DNA from: Streptomyces termitum
GTDB taxonomy: Bacteria; Actinomycetota; Actinomycetes; Streptomycetales; Streptomycetaceae
DNA length: 64,000 nt
Direction: 5' to 3'
Assembly: GCF_014650175.1 (NCBI RefSeq)
Contig: NZ_BMUL01000003.1
Span: forward strand, 310,001-374,000
The notes beneath the pieces are model-generated. The model had not been told where the DNA came from, ran no database searches, and saw nothing but the letters and a program-made list of their open reading frames with translations. Made by a program: the position numbers and the translations under genes. Shown here in pieces: positions 17,544 through 25,219 of this stretch (position 1 is the stretch's first letter; each line of letters begins with the position of its first letter).

Positions 17544-17628
17544 TCCTGCGAAATACTGAAAGAGCTGCGGCGATGCCCGTCGCGGCGGGAAACTTTCAGC
17601 CCACGAAACACGCGCGGGAGGTGCGGAC

Positions 17629-18198
17629 GTGCGCCACAGCGGTACGGCCGGTGAAGACGGCACCACGGGCGGGGGAACGGCCGCCCCCGGGGAGGCCGCC
17701 GCCCCCGGCGCGACTTCCGGTACGGCCTCCGGTCCGCGAGCCGCCGCGCCCGGGGCCGCCCCGGCCGCCGAGCCGGAGTTCCTCGCGCTGGAGCGGGAGC
17801 TCGCCGTGTTCCTGCGGCGGGCGCGGGCACAGTCCGGGGAGATGGCCCGCGAGGTCCACCCGGAGCTGGAGTCCTCCGCGTACGGCCTCTTCGTCCGGCT
17901 CGACGGGGCCGGCCCGCAGCGCGCCACCGAGCTCTCCGCCTACATCGGCGTCGGCAAGGCCACCATGAGCCGCCAGCTGCGCGCCCTCGAACAGCTCGGC
18001 CTGGTCGCCCGCGACCCCGACCCGGCCGACGGCCGCGCCTCGCTGGTCCGCCTCACCGACGAGGGCCGGGCCCGCTTCCGGCACGTCCGCGACGCCCGCC
18101 GGGAGCGGTACGTCCGCAAGCTCGCCGACTGGGACCGCGCCGAGGTCGCCGAACTCGCCCGGCTCCTCAACCACTTCAACCAGCGCTCCGAGGGCTGA
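17629..18198 (+). CDS. MarR family transcriptional regulator
   Basis: The 189-residue product has a disordered Gly/Ala/Thr/Pro-rich N-terminus of about 47 residues and then a MarR winged helix: SSAYGLFVRLDGAG, TELSAYIGVGKATMSRQLRALEQLGLV, and the wing DPDPADGRASLVRLTDEG. The GTG at 17629 has GGGAG 8 nt upstream. MarR proteins are dimeric ligand-responsive repressors, often autoregulated; the inverted repeats upstream are possible operators. Its ligand is unknown. The long N-terminal extension is atypical of the family but common in Streptomyces. Confidence 0.9.
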   Translation: MRHSGTAGEDGTTGGGTAAPGEAAAPGATSGTASGPRAAAPGAAPAAEPEFLALERELAVFLRRARAQSGEMAREVHPELESSAYGLFVRLDGAGPQRATELSAYIGVGKATMSRQLRALEQLGLVARDPDPADGRASLVRLTDEGRARFRHVRDARRERYVRKLADWDRAEVAELARLLNHFNQRSEG

Positions 18199-18222
18199 CC
18201 CCGGGGCGGGCCGCCGGGGTCA
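18196..18222. terminator. Terminator hairpin built from both stop codons
   Basis: TGACCCCGG (18196-18204) pairs perfectly with CCGGGGTCA (18214-18222). The arms contain the stop codon of marR and that of the convergent PP2C-like gene, leaving only 21 nt between the genes. Confidence 0.7.
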
Positions 18223-19002
18223 CGGCTCCACGTACACGGCCGTCGCGTCGTCGTGGACCTTGCCGCGCCGCCCGCCCCCGGCCGCCGCGTCCGCCGCCTC
18301 CAGCTCCCGCACCCGCCGCAGCAGCCCCGCCGGGCCCTCCCGCTCCAGGACGTCCGCGCAGTCGGTCCAGTCGCCCGCACCGAACCGCTCCACCCAGCGC
18401 CCCGCCCCGTCCGTGAGCGCGGCCAGCGCCCGGACCTCCGCGGCCGGCACCGTGCCGGTCACCGCCCGCCGCGCGACCGCGGGGTCGGCCGCCGCCGTGA
18501 AGAAGCCGCCCTCCCTGTTCCGCAGCCGGTCCGCCGCCGCGTGCGAGCGGAGCGCCTCGGCCGGGACCCGGTCCAGCCGGTCGTCCCGCACCGCCCGGAC
18601 GCCGCCGCCGGGGGCCCGGAGCAGCAGCACCGCGTCGGAGAGGACGAGGTACTCGACCCCGGCCGCGCCCCACCGCGCGAGGACCACGGTCGCCTGAGGC
18701 GTACGCACGTGAGAAAGGTCACAAGTGTCCGCGTGAAGTTTCGCGGTGCGCCGGATTGCCAACGAGAGGATCTCGGACAGCGTCAGATCACGCCGGGAAG
18801 CGGACAGTTCGGTCAAAGCCCCGCCGAGCCGGGCGGTGAACCACGGCACCGTGTGCACACATCCGTCCCCGCCCCGGGGCGGCGTCACACCGTCCAGCAG
18901 GACGAGCGTCCCCCCGTCCCCCGAGGCGGGCAGGGCCGTCGCGGCCCAGTCCTCGTTGGGACGGGCGGGGTCGCCGGGCAGGGTGGCGGCTTCGGTGCGC
19001 AT
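18220..19002 (-). CDS. PP2C-like serine/threonine phosphatase-fold protein
   Basis: The 260-residue product has the metal-binding pattern of PP2C phosphatases: RPNEDWAA near the N-terminus, LVLLDGVTPP, QATVVLARW, YLVLSDAVLLLR, ALTDGAGRWVERF and, close to the end, HDDATAVYVEP. Metal-binding Asp residues in NED, LDG, TDG and DD are present, so it may be active on phosphoproteins. No membrane segment or regulatory domain is attached. The ATG at 19002 lacks a Shine-Dalgarno site. It is divergent from the conservon across a 360-nt region. Confidence 0.75.
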   Translation of the reverse strand: MRTEAATLPGDPARPNEDWAATALPASGDGGTLVLLDGVTPPRGGDGCVHTVPWFTARLGGALTELSASRRDLTLSEILSLAIRRTAKLHADTCDLSHVRTPQATVVLARWGAAGVEYLVLSDAVLLLRAPGGGVRAVRDDRLDRVPAEALRSHAAADRLRNREGGFFTAAADPAVARRAVTGTVPAAEVRALAALTDGAGRWVERFGAGDWTDCADVLEREGPAGLLRRVRELEAADAAAGGGRRGKVHDDATAVYVEP

Positions 19003-19362
19003 GATGTCCAGTGTGCCCGGCTGTCGCAGCGCCTTCACAACCCCTGCAAAGGGCCGAAAATGGACTGTACCAACCGGCCGTGGCCCCTGCCCGGGGCGGA
19101 ACTGACGGCTCCGGCGACCTGCGGGCGCGCATCCTGTCAAAGCCCGCCCCGAAGATCCAGCCGGGGGCCGGAACGGGCCCCCGCCCGCCGCCGCCGGAAG
19201 TTGTTCGCCAACTCAGGAGTGTTGTTCACTCGTTCGGGTGGCGGAGCGGCCGATGCCCGTCTTCTACCCGGAAGCGCTGGAATGGTCGGAAGCCGTACCA
19301 GGGGTGGGGGCGGAACCTCGTGACCGGCCGTCACCTCTGCTGTGTGGGCGGACGAGTCAAGA
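19003..19362. promoter_or_regulatory. Divergent control region between PP2C-like gene and conservon
   Basis: No gene is seen in these 360 nt. The heptamer GTTGTTC occurs at 19200 and 19221 (21 bp apart), each inside a small inverted repeat: AGTTG/CAACT (19199-19213) and GAGTG/CACTC (19217-19231). The remainder is GC-rich without a clear promoter match. Confidence 0.35.
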
Positions 19363-22260
19363 ATGCGAGCACCGGTGCAGAAGAAGCGGCCTCGGAGCAT
19401 GAACGGCGCGCGGAGCCGGACCCCCGGTCAGCCCCCGGCCCCCGGCAGCGCGCCGGACCAGGGCACCCCGCCCGCCGTCCCGGCCCCGGCCCCCCAGGGC
19501 CGTCCCAAGCGCGTCCGCACCCGGCTCGTCGCCGGTGTCGCCCTCGTCGGCATCACCGTGCTCGGCGCCGGCGCCCCCGCGGTCCTCGCCGCCTCCGCCG
19601 ACCTCGACGACTCCCGGCGCCTGGTCGCCCTCGCCGAACTCGACCGGCAGGCCGTCACCCTCGCCCACTCCCTCGCCGACGAGCGCGACGAGGTCGTCGC
19701 CCACATCGCCGCCGGCCGCGAGGGGCAGACCGGCTCCGGGAAGCAGCGCTGGGTCCTCGACCCCGCCACCTCCGCCCGCGTCGACCGGCAGATCGACGAG
19801 ATCCGCGCCGCCGCCCCCGCCGGGCTCCGCCGCGACCTGGCCTCCGTCCCCTCGCTGCGGCGCACCGCCGTCACCGGCAAGGGCACCGCCCTGGAGGCCC
19901 ACCGGGCCTACGGCGACCTCATCGGCAAGCTCCAGGAACTCGCCGACGACCTGGCCCGGCAGACCCCGCCGCGCGCCGCCGACGGCCCCACCGGCGACTC
20001 CCGCGCCCCCGCCGACCTCGGCCGCGCCGTCGAGCAGGCGTCCGCCACCCGCGGCCTCCTCCTCGGAGCTCTCCTCGTCCCGCAGCCCAAGCCCACCGGC
20101 GACATCCACTACGACGCGGAGACCGGCACCTACGTCCCCGACGAGCCCGAGGGCGCCAAGGAGGCCCAGCGCGCCCGCGACCTGCTGAGCACCGCCGCCC
20201 AGCAGGCCCGCGTCAGCGAACTCGCCGCCCTCGCCGACTTCGACCGCTCCGCCGGAGCCACCGCCCGCGACTCCTTCGCGCAGGCCGTCACCGGCCCCGA
20301 GGTCAAGACCGCCGAGCAGGCCCTCGGCCGGCTCACCGACCGGCCCACCCTGACCGCCGCCGAGACCCGCACCCCCCCGGCCGGTCTCGACGCCGCGCTC
20401 TCCGCCCGCATCGAGCAGATGCGGAGCGTCGAGTCCGCCCTCGCCGCCAAGCGCGTCGAGCGGCTCACCGTCCTGCGCGACGACGACGTCACCGCCCTCG
20501 AACTGCACCTCGCCCTCGTCGGCGCCTGCCTGCTCGCCGCCGTGGCCGTCTCCACCTACGTCGCCCGCAGCCTCACCCGGCCGCTCGCCGTCCTGCGCAT
20601 CGGCGCCGCCCGGCTCGCCGCCGCGCCCGACCCGGCCGCCGAGGAAGCCGTCCGCTTCACCGGCCGCAACGACGAGTTCGCCCAGGTCGTCCGCTCCCTC
20701 AACACCCTCCACGGGCAGCTCGCCGCCCTCGCCGCGCACACCGGCCGGCTCACCGGCGAGCGGGCCGCCCAGACCGCCGCCCAGGAGGCCGCCGAGGCCG
20801 AACTGGCCACCCTGCGCGCCGACCTCCAGGGCCGGATCGCGCTCCTCACCGCCGACCTCGGACGGCTCCGCGACACCGTCCACCACAGCTTCGTCAACCT
20901 CTCGCTGCGCAGCCTCGGCCTCGTCGACCGCCAGCTCGCCGTCATCGAGAAGCTGGAGGAGCGCGAGCAGGACCCCGACCGGCTCGCCACCCTCTTCAAG
21001 CTCGACCACATGGCGACCGTCATGCGCCGCCACAGCGAGAACCTCCTCGTCCTCGCCGGCCACGAGCACGTCCACGGCCACGGCGGGCCGGTCCCGCTGG
21101 TCGACGTGCTGCGCGCCGCCGTCAGCGAGATCGAGCGGTACGAGCGGGTCACCATCCAGTCCCTGCCGCCGCACGCCCAGGTCGCCGGCTTCGCCGCGGA
21201 CGACCTCAGCCACCTCGTCGCCGAACTCCTGGAGAACGCCACCGCCTTCTCCCCGCCGGACGCCGAGGTCCAGCTCTCCGGCTGGCTCCTGGAGAGCGGC
21301 GAGGTCATGCTCTCCGTCCAGGACTCCGGCATAGGGATCCCCGAGCACCGGCGCGCCGAGCTGAACGCCCGCCTCGCCACCGCCGACCCGGACGGCTTCG
21401 AGGGCGAGGGCCTCGGCATGCGGGTCGTCTCCCTGCTCGCCGCCCGGCACGACGTCGGCGTCGAACTGCGCGAGCAGAAGCCCGGCGGCACCGCCGCCGT
21501 CGTCGTGCTGCCGCTGCCGCTGCTCCCGGCCGCCCCGCCGGCCGCCGGACCCGAGCCGGTCCGCTTCGGCGCCGCGGGCCCGGTGCCCGTCGTCCACCTG
21601 CCCGGCTCCGAGGCCGAGGCCAACTCCAACACGCTGCCGTCCCGCGGCCGGGACCCGCTGGTGGAGGCCGCCGAGCGCGCCTTCCGGGCCGCGCACCAGG
21701 AGCCCGCGCCGGCCCCCGCCCAGGAGGAGCCGTACGCGCCCGAGGAGCCGTACGCCCCCGAGCCCGCGCCCGCGTCCCAGGAGCCGTACCCGCCCCAGGA
21801 GGCGTACCCGGCCGAGGAGCCGTACGCCCCCGTCGAGTCCGTCTCCGAGACCACCCTCCAGGTGCGGCTGCCCGACCCGCCGCCCGAGCCGGACAGCCAC
21901 GAGCGCACCCCCGAACCGCCCGCCGCGGCGGCCCCGGAGCGGCCCGCGCCCGAGCCGCTCGTGCCGGAGCAGGCCGGACCCGTGGACGAGGGGCAGCTCC
22001 CCGGACCGCGCCCCGCCCAGTGGGAGCGCGTCACCGACAAGGGCCTGCCCAAGCGGACCCCCCAGGTGGTCCGCGCCCCCGCGTCGCCCACCGCCCCCCG
22101 CCGGGGCGCGGTCGACGCCGACGCGCTGCGCCGCCGGCTGGGCGGCTTCCACCAGGGCGCCGTCGCCGGACGCCGTGACGTCGAGGCGGAGATAGCGGCC
22201 GAGAGCACCACGCGCACAGAGGAGATGACGGGGGACTCAGTCGAGGAGGCACGCAGTTGA
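19363..22260 (+). CDS. cvnA: Conservon sensor-kinase-like protein CvnA with nitrate-sensor-type external domain
   Basis: The 965-residue product has a Pro-rich N-terminus, a first membrane helix (LVAGVALVGITVLGAGAPAV), an external helical NIT-like domain (about 70-375), a second helix (LVGACLLAAVAVSTYVA), HAMP, a dimerisation segment with LFKLDHMATVMRRHSENLLVL and an ATPase domain (ELLENATAFSPP, VQDSGIGIP, EGLGMRVV). The tail from about 700 is Pro-rich with repeated EPYAP units. CvnA proteins are thought to pair with a G-protein-like system (CvnB, C, D) rather than a response regulator. The ATG at 19363 is chosen; an ATG at 19399 has GGAG only 1 nt away. The stop overlaps the cvnB start. Confidence 0.9.
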   Translation: MRAPVQKKRPRSMNGARSRTPGQPPAPGSAPDQGTPPAVPAPAPQGRPKRVRTRLVAGVALVGITVLGAGAPAVLAASADLDDSRRLVALAELDRQAVTLAHSLADERDEVVAHIAAGREGQTGSGKQRWVLDPATSARVDRQIDEIRAAAPAGLRRDLASVPSLRRTAVTGKGTALEAHRAYGDLIGKLQELADDLARQTPPRAADGPTGDSRAPADLGRAVEQASATRGLLLGALLVPQPKPTGDIHYDAETGTYVPDEPEGAKEAQRARDLLSTAAQQARVSELAALADFDRSAGATARDSFAQAVTGPEVKTAEQALGRLTDRPTLTAAETRTPPAGLDAALSARIEQMRSVESALAAKRVERLTVLRDDDVTALELHLALVGACLLAAVAVSTYVARSLTRPLAVLRIGAARLAAAPDPAAEEAVRFTGRNDEFAQVVRSLNTLHGQLAALAAHTGRLTGERAAQTAAQEAAEAELATLRADLQGRIALLTADLGRLRDTVHHSFVNLSLRSLGLVDRQLAVIEKLEEREQDPDRLATLFKLDHMATVMRRHSENLLVLAGHEHVHGHGGPVPLVDVLRAAVSEIERYERVTIQSLPPHAQVAGFAADDLSHLVAELLENATAFSPPDAEVQLSGWLLESGEVMLSVQDSGIGIPEHRRAELNARLATADPDGFEGEGLGMRVVSLLAARHDVGVELREQKPGGTAAVVVLPLPLLPAAPPAAGPEPVRFGAAGPVPVVHLPGSEAEANSNTLPSRGRDPLVEAAERAFRAAHQEPAPAPAQEEPYAPEEPYAPEPAPASQEPYPPQEAYPAEEPYAPVESVSETTLQVRLPDPPPEPDSHERTPEPPAAAAPERPAPEPLVPEQAGPVDEGQLPGPRPAQWERVTDKGLPKRTPQVVRAPASPTAPRRGAVDADALRRRLGGFHQGAVAGRRDVEAEIAAESTTRTEEMTGDSVEEARS

Positions 22261-22790
22261 CCGCCACGGGAACGACCGGCACCACCAGTACGACCGTACC
22301 CACCGGCACCACCGGGACGTACGGGCAGAGCACCGAGGCCCGCAACCTGCAATGGCTGCTGGGCAACCTGGTCGAGGAGGTGCCCGGCGTCCGCTCGGTC
22401 GCCGTCGTCTCCTCCGACGGGCTCCTGCTGCTCTCCTCCGACCCGGAGCCGCCGGCCGGCCCCGGGGACGACGGGGCCGCCCGCCCCCGGGGCCCGCGCG
22501 GCTCCAGCGCCGACCTGGCCACCATCGTCTCCGGCATCGGCAGCCTCACCGTGGGCGCCGCCCGGCTGATGGAGGGCGGCGGGGTGAAGCAGACCATGGT
22601 CGCCATGGAGGAGGGCAGCGTCTTCGTGATGTCGATCAGCGACGGCTCGCTGCTCGGCGTGCACGCCACCCCCGACTGCGACATGAGCGTCGTCGCCTAC
22701 CACATGGCCCTCTTCGTGGGCCGGGCCGGACACGTCCTCACCCCCGAGGTCCGCAGCGAGCTGCGCGAGGCGATGGAGAGCTACCGGTGA
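22257..22790 (+). CDS. cvnB: Conservon roadblock/LC7 protein CvnB
   Basis: The 177-residue product is a roadblock/LC7 domain protein: LQWLLGNLVEEVPGVRSVAVVSSDGLLLL, LATIVSGIGSLTVGAARLM, QTMVAMEEGSVFVMSI and CDMSVVAYHMALFV. A Thr/Gly-rich N-terminus precedes it. Such proteins act as dimeric regulators of small G proteins, here the CvnD GTPase. The TTG start overlaps the cvnA stop (TTGA) and has AGGAGG 7 nt upstream, so it is translationally coupled. Confidence 0.92.
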   Translation: MTATGTTGTTSTTVPTGTTGTYGQSTEARNLQWLLGNLVEEVPGVRSVAVVSSDGLLLLSSDPEPPAGPGDDGAARPRGPRGSSADLATIVSGIGSLTVGAARLMEGGGVKQTMVAMEEGSVFVMSISDGSLLGVHATPDCDMSVVAYHMALFVGRAGHVLTPEVRSELREAMESYR

Positions 22791-23197
22791 CCTCGCTCTC
22801 CGCCCGGCGCCTGCCGGTCCGGGGCGAGGGGCGGCGCCCCGCGCGCGTGCGCCCGTACTCGCTCACCGGCGGCCGCACCCGCTTCGGACACGTGCTGCTC
22901 GTGGAGACCTTCGTGGCCGCCCTGGAGGCGGCCCCCGCCCGCAAGGTCCTCACGGACGGCGGCCCCGGCGCCCGAGGGCTCATGCCCGAGATGCGCGCCA
23001 TCGTCGAGATCTGCCGCCGGATGCGGACCGTCGCGGAGATCTCGGCCCTCCTCAAGATGCCGTTGGGTGTCGTCCGGGTGCTGCTCAGCGACCTGGCCGA
23101 CCAGGGAAAGATCCGTGTGTACGGGACCGGTCACGACACCGGGCAGCCCGACCGCGCGCTCCTCGAAAGGGTGCTGAGTGGACTCCGTCGTCTCTGA
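22787..23197 (+). CDS. cvnC: Conservon DUF742 protein CvnC
   Basis: The 136-residue product carries the DUF742 domain: VRPYSLTGGRTRFGH near the N-terminus, then a winged-helix-like part with EICRRMRTVAEISALLKMPLGVVRVLLSDLADQGKIRVY. It is the third member of the conservon set and binds the other Cvn proteins at the membrane (established for the Streptomyces cvn9 system). The GTG start overlaps the cvnB stop (GTGA). Its own end overlaps cvnD by 20 nt. Confidence 0.92.
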   Translation: MTSLSARRLPVRGEGRRPARVRPYSLTGGRTRFGHVLLVETFVAALEAAPARKVLTDGGPGARGLMPEMRAIVEICRRMRTVAEISALLKMPLGVVRVLLSDLADQGKIRVYGTGHDTGQPDRALLERVLSGLRRL

Positions 23198-23948
23198 CGC
23201 CACCACCGTCTCCGCCTCCCCGGAGACGGTCCTCCCGGAGACCGTCCTCCCGGAGGCCGTTCCCCAGGAGACCGCCCCTCCCCGGGCCGCCTCCCCGGAG
23301 ACCGGCCGGCCCGCCGTGGCGATCCCCGCCCAGCAGCGCGGCGGGACCGCCGAACCAGATCCCGAGGACGGCGCCCAGGACTGGCAGCTCGACCACAGCC
23401 GGGCCCCGATCGCGACGAAGATCGTGGTCGCGGGAGGCTTCGGCGTCGGCAAGACCACCTTCGTCCGCGCGGTCTCGGAGATCACCCCGCTCCAGACCGA
23501 GGCCCTGATGACGCAGGCCAGCGAGGAGACCGACGACCTCACCGCCACCCCGGACAAGCTCACCACCACCGTGGCGATGGACTTCGGCCGGATCACCCTC
23601 GACAACGACCTGGTCCTGTACGTCTTCGGCACCCCCGGCCAGCAGCGCTTCTGGTTCATGTGGGACGACCTGGTGCGCGGCGCGATAGGCGCGATCGTGC
23701 TCGCCGACACCCGCCGCCTCACCGACTGCTTCCCGGCCCTCGACTACTTCGAGAGCTGCGGGCTGCCGTACGTGGTGGCGGTCAACCACTTCGAGGGCAC
23801 CGAACTGTTCGAGCCGGAGGACGTCAGGGAGGCCCTGACGATCTCCCCGGAGGTCCCCGTGGTGATCATGGACGCGCGCAAGCGCTACAGCGTCGTCGAG
23901 ACGCTCCTCGCCATGGTCGAGCACGCGCTCTCCGCCACGCCCGAATAG
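23178..23948 (+). CDS. cvnD: Conservon GTP-binding protein CvnD
   Basis: The 256-residue product has a disordered N-terminus with repeated PETVLPE-type units and a small Ras-like G domain from about residue 80: Walker A GGFGVGKTTF, switch region DKLTTTVAMDFGRI, FGTPGQQRFWFMWDDL and AVNHFEG. It is the nucleotide switch of the conservon. The GTG start lies inside cvnC, with AAAGGG upstream. The following gene starts 32 nt later and is probably in the same operon. Confidence 0.92.
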   Translation: MDSVVSDATTVSASPETVLPETVLPEAVPQETAPPRAASPETGRPAVAIPAQQRGGTAEPDPEDGAQDWQLDHSRAPIATKIVVAGGFGVGKTTFVRAVSEITPLQTEALMTQASEETDDLTATPDKLTTTVAMDFGRITLDNDLVLYVFGTPGQQRFWFMWDDLVRGAIGAIVLADTRRLTDCFPALDYFESCGLPYVVAVNHFEGTELFEPEDVREALTISPEVPVVIMDARKRYSVVETLLAMVEHALSATPE

Positions 23949-23980
23949 CCCGCCCCCGTCTTCGCCAGGAGCCCCCGCCC

Positions 23981-25219
23981 ATGCGGAAGATACTCATAGT
24001 CGGCGCCGGACAGTCCGGCCTCCAGCTCGCCCTCGGCCTCCAGTCCCAGGGGTACGAGGTCACCCTCATGTCGAACCGGACGGCGGACGAGGTCCGTTCC
24101 GGCCGGGTCATGTCCACCCAGTGCATGTTCCACACCGCGCTCCAGCACGAGCGCGACCTCGGCCTGAACTTCTGGGAGTCCCAGGCCCCCCGGATCGAGG
24201 GCCTCGGCCTCTCCGTCGCGGGCCCCGACTCCGCCCGCCCCATCGACTGGGTCGGCCGCCTCGACGGCATCGCCCAGTCCGTCGACCAGCGCGTCAAGAT
24301 GGCCGGCTGGATGGAGACCTTCGCCCAGCGCGGCGGCCAGCTCGTCATCCACGGCGCGTCCGTCGGCGACCTCGACTTCTTCGCCCGCCGCTACGACCTG
24401 GTCCTCGTCGCCGCAGGCAAGGGCGAGCTGGTCTCCATGTTCGGCCGGGACGCCGAGCGCTCCCCGCACACCGAGCCGCAGCGCGCGCTGGCCGTCGCCT
24501 ACGTCCACGGCCTCGGCCCGCGCCCCGAGCACCCCGACTTCGACGCGGTCCGCTGCAACATCGTGCCCGGCGTCGGCGAACTGTTCGTCATGCCGACCCT
24601 CACCACCGGCGGCCGCGCCGACATCCTCTTCTGGGAGGGCCTGCCCGGCGGCCCCGTCGACGCCTTCCGGGGCGTCAAGGACCCCGCCGAGCACCTGGCG
24701 CTCACCCTGGAGCTGATGGAGCGCTTCATCCCCTGGGAGTACGCGCGGGCCACCAGGGTCGAGCTGACCGACGCGGGCGGCACCCTCGCCGGCCGCTACG
24801 CGCCGACCGTCCGCAACCCCGTCGGCCGGCTGCCCTCCGGCGGCCTGGTCCTCGGCGTCGCCGACGTCGTCGTCGCCAACGACCCGATCACCGGCCAGGG
24901 CTCCAACTCGGCCTCCAAGTGCGCCGCCGCCTACCTGGCGGCGATCGTCGAGCAGGGCGACCGGCCCTTCGACGAGGCGTGGATGCGGTCCGCCTTCGCC
25001 CGCTACTGGCGCACCGCCGAACCCGTCACCAAGTGGACCAACGCGATGCTGGCCCCGCCGCCGGAGCACGTCCTGAACCTGCTCGGCGCCGCCGGGCAGC
25101 TCCAGCCCGTCGCCGACCGCGTCGCCAACGGCTTCGACGACCCGGCCGACTTCGAGCACTTCTTCTACGAGCCGGAGAAGGCCGCCGCCTACCTGGCCTC
25201 GGTCTCCGCCGGGGCCTGA
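23981..25219 (+). CDS. StyA-like FAD-dependent monooxygenase, last gene of the conservon operon
   Basis: The 412-residue product has an N-terminal Rossmann motif ILIVGAGQSGLQLALGLQ and the overall pattern of styrene-monooxygenase StyA-like two-component flavoproteins: SGRVMSTQCMFHTAL, LVLVAAGKGELVSMF, DPITGQGSNSASKCAAAYL. Such enzymes take reduced FAD from a separate reductase; no styB-type reductase is present nearby. AGGAG lies about 10 nt before the ATG and cvnD ends 32 nt upstream, so it is likely co-transcribed. Some conservons end with a cytochrome P450; here a flavoprotein takes that place. The last 31 nt overlap the convergent NlpC/P60 gene. Confidence 0.82.
   Translation: MRKILIVGAGQSGLQLALGLQSQGYEVTLMSNRTADEVRSGRVMSTQCMFHTALQHERDLGLNFWESQAPRIEGLGLSVAGPDSARPIDWVGRLDGIAQSVDQRVKMAGWMETFAQRGGQLVIHGASVGDLDFFARRYDLVLVAAGKGELVSMFGRDAERSPHTEPQRALAVAYVHGLGPRPEHPDFDAVRCNIVPGVGELFVMPTLTTGGRADILFWEGLPGGPVDAFRGVKDPAEHLALTLELMERFIPWEYARATRVELTDAGGTLAGRYAPTVRNPVGRLPSGGLVLGVADVVVANDPITGQGSNSASKCAAAYLAAIVEQGDRPFDEAWMRSAFARYWRTAEPVTKWTNAMLAPPPEHVLNLLGAAGQLQPVADRVANGFDDPADFEHFFYEPEKAAAYLASVSAGA

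Noticed and set aside
19357..22152. Long minus-strand frame opposite cvnA
   Set aside because: Gly/Val/Asp-rich nonsense translation typical of antisense frames; the CvnA reading has clear domains.
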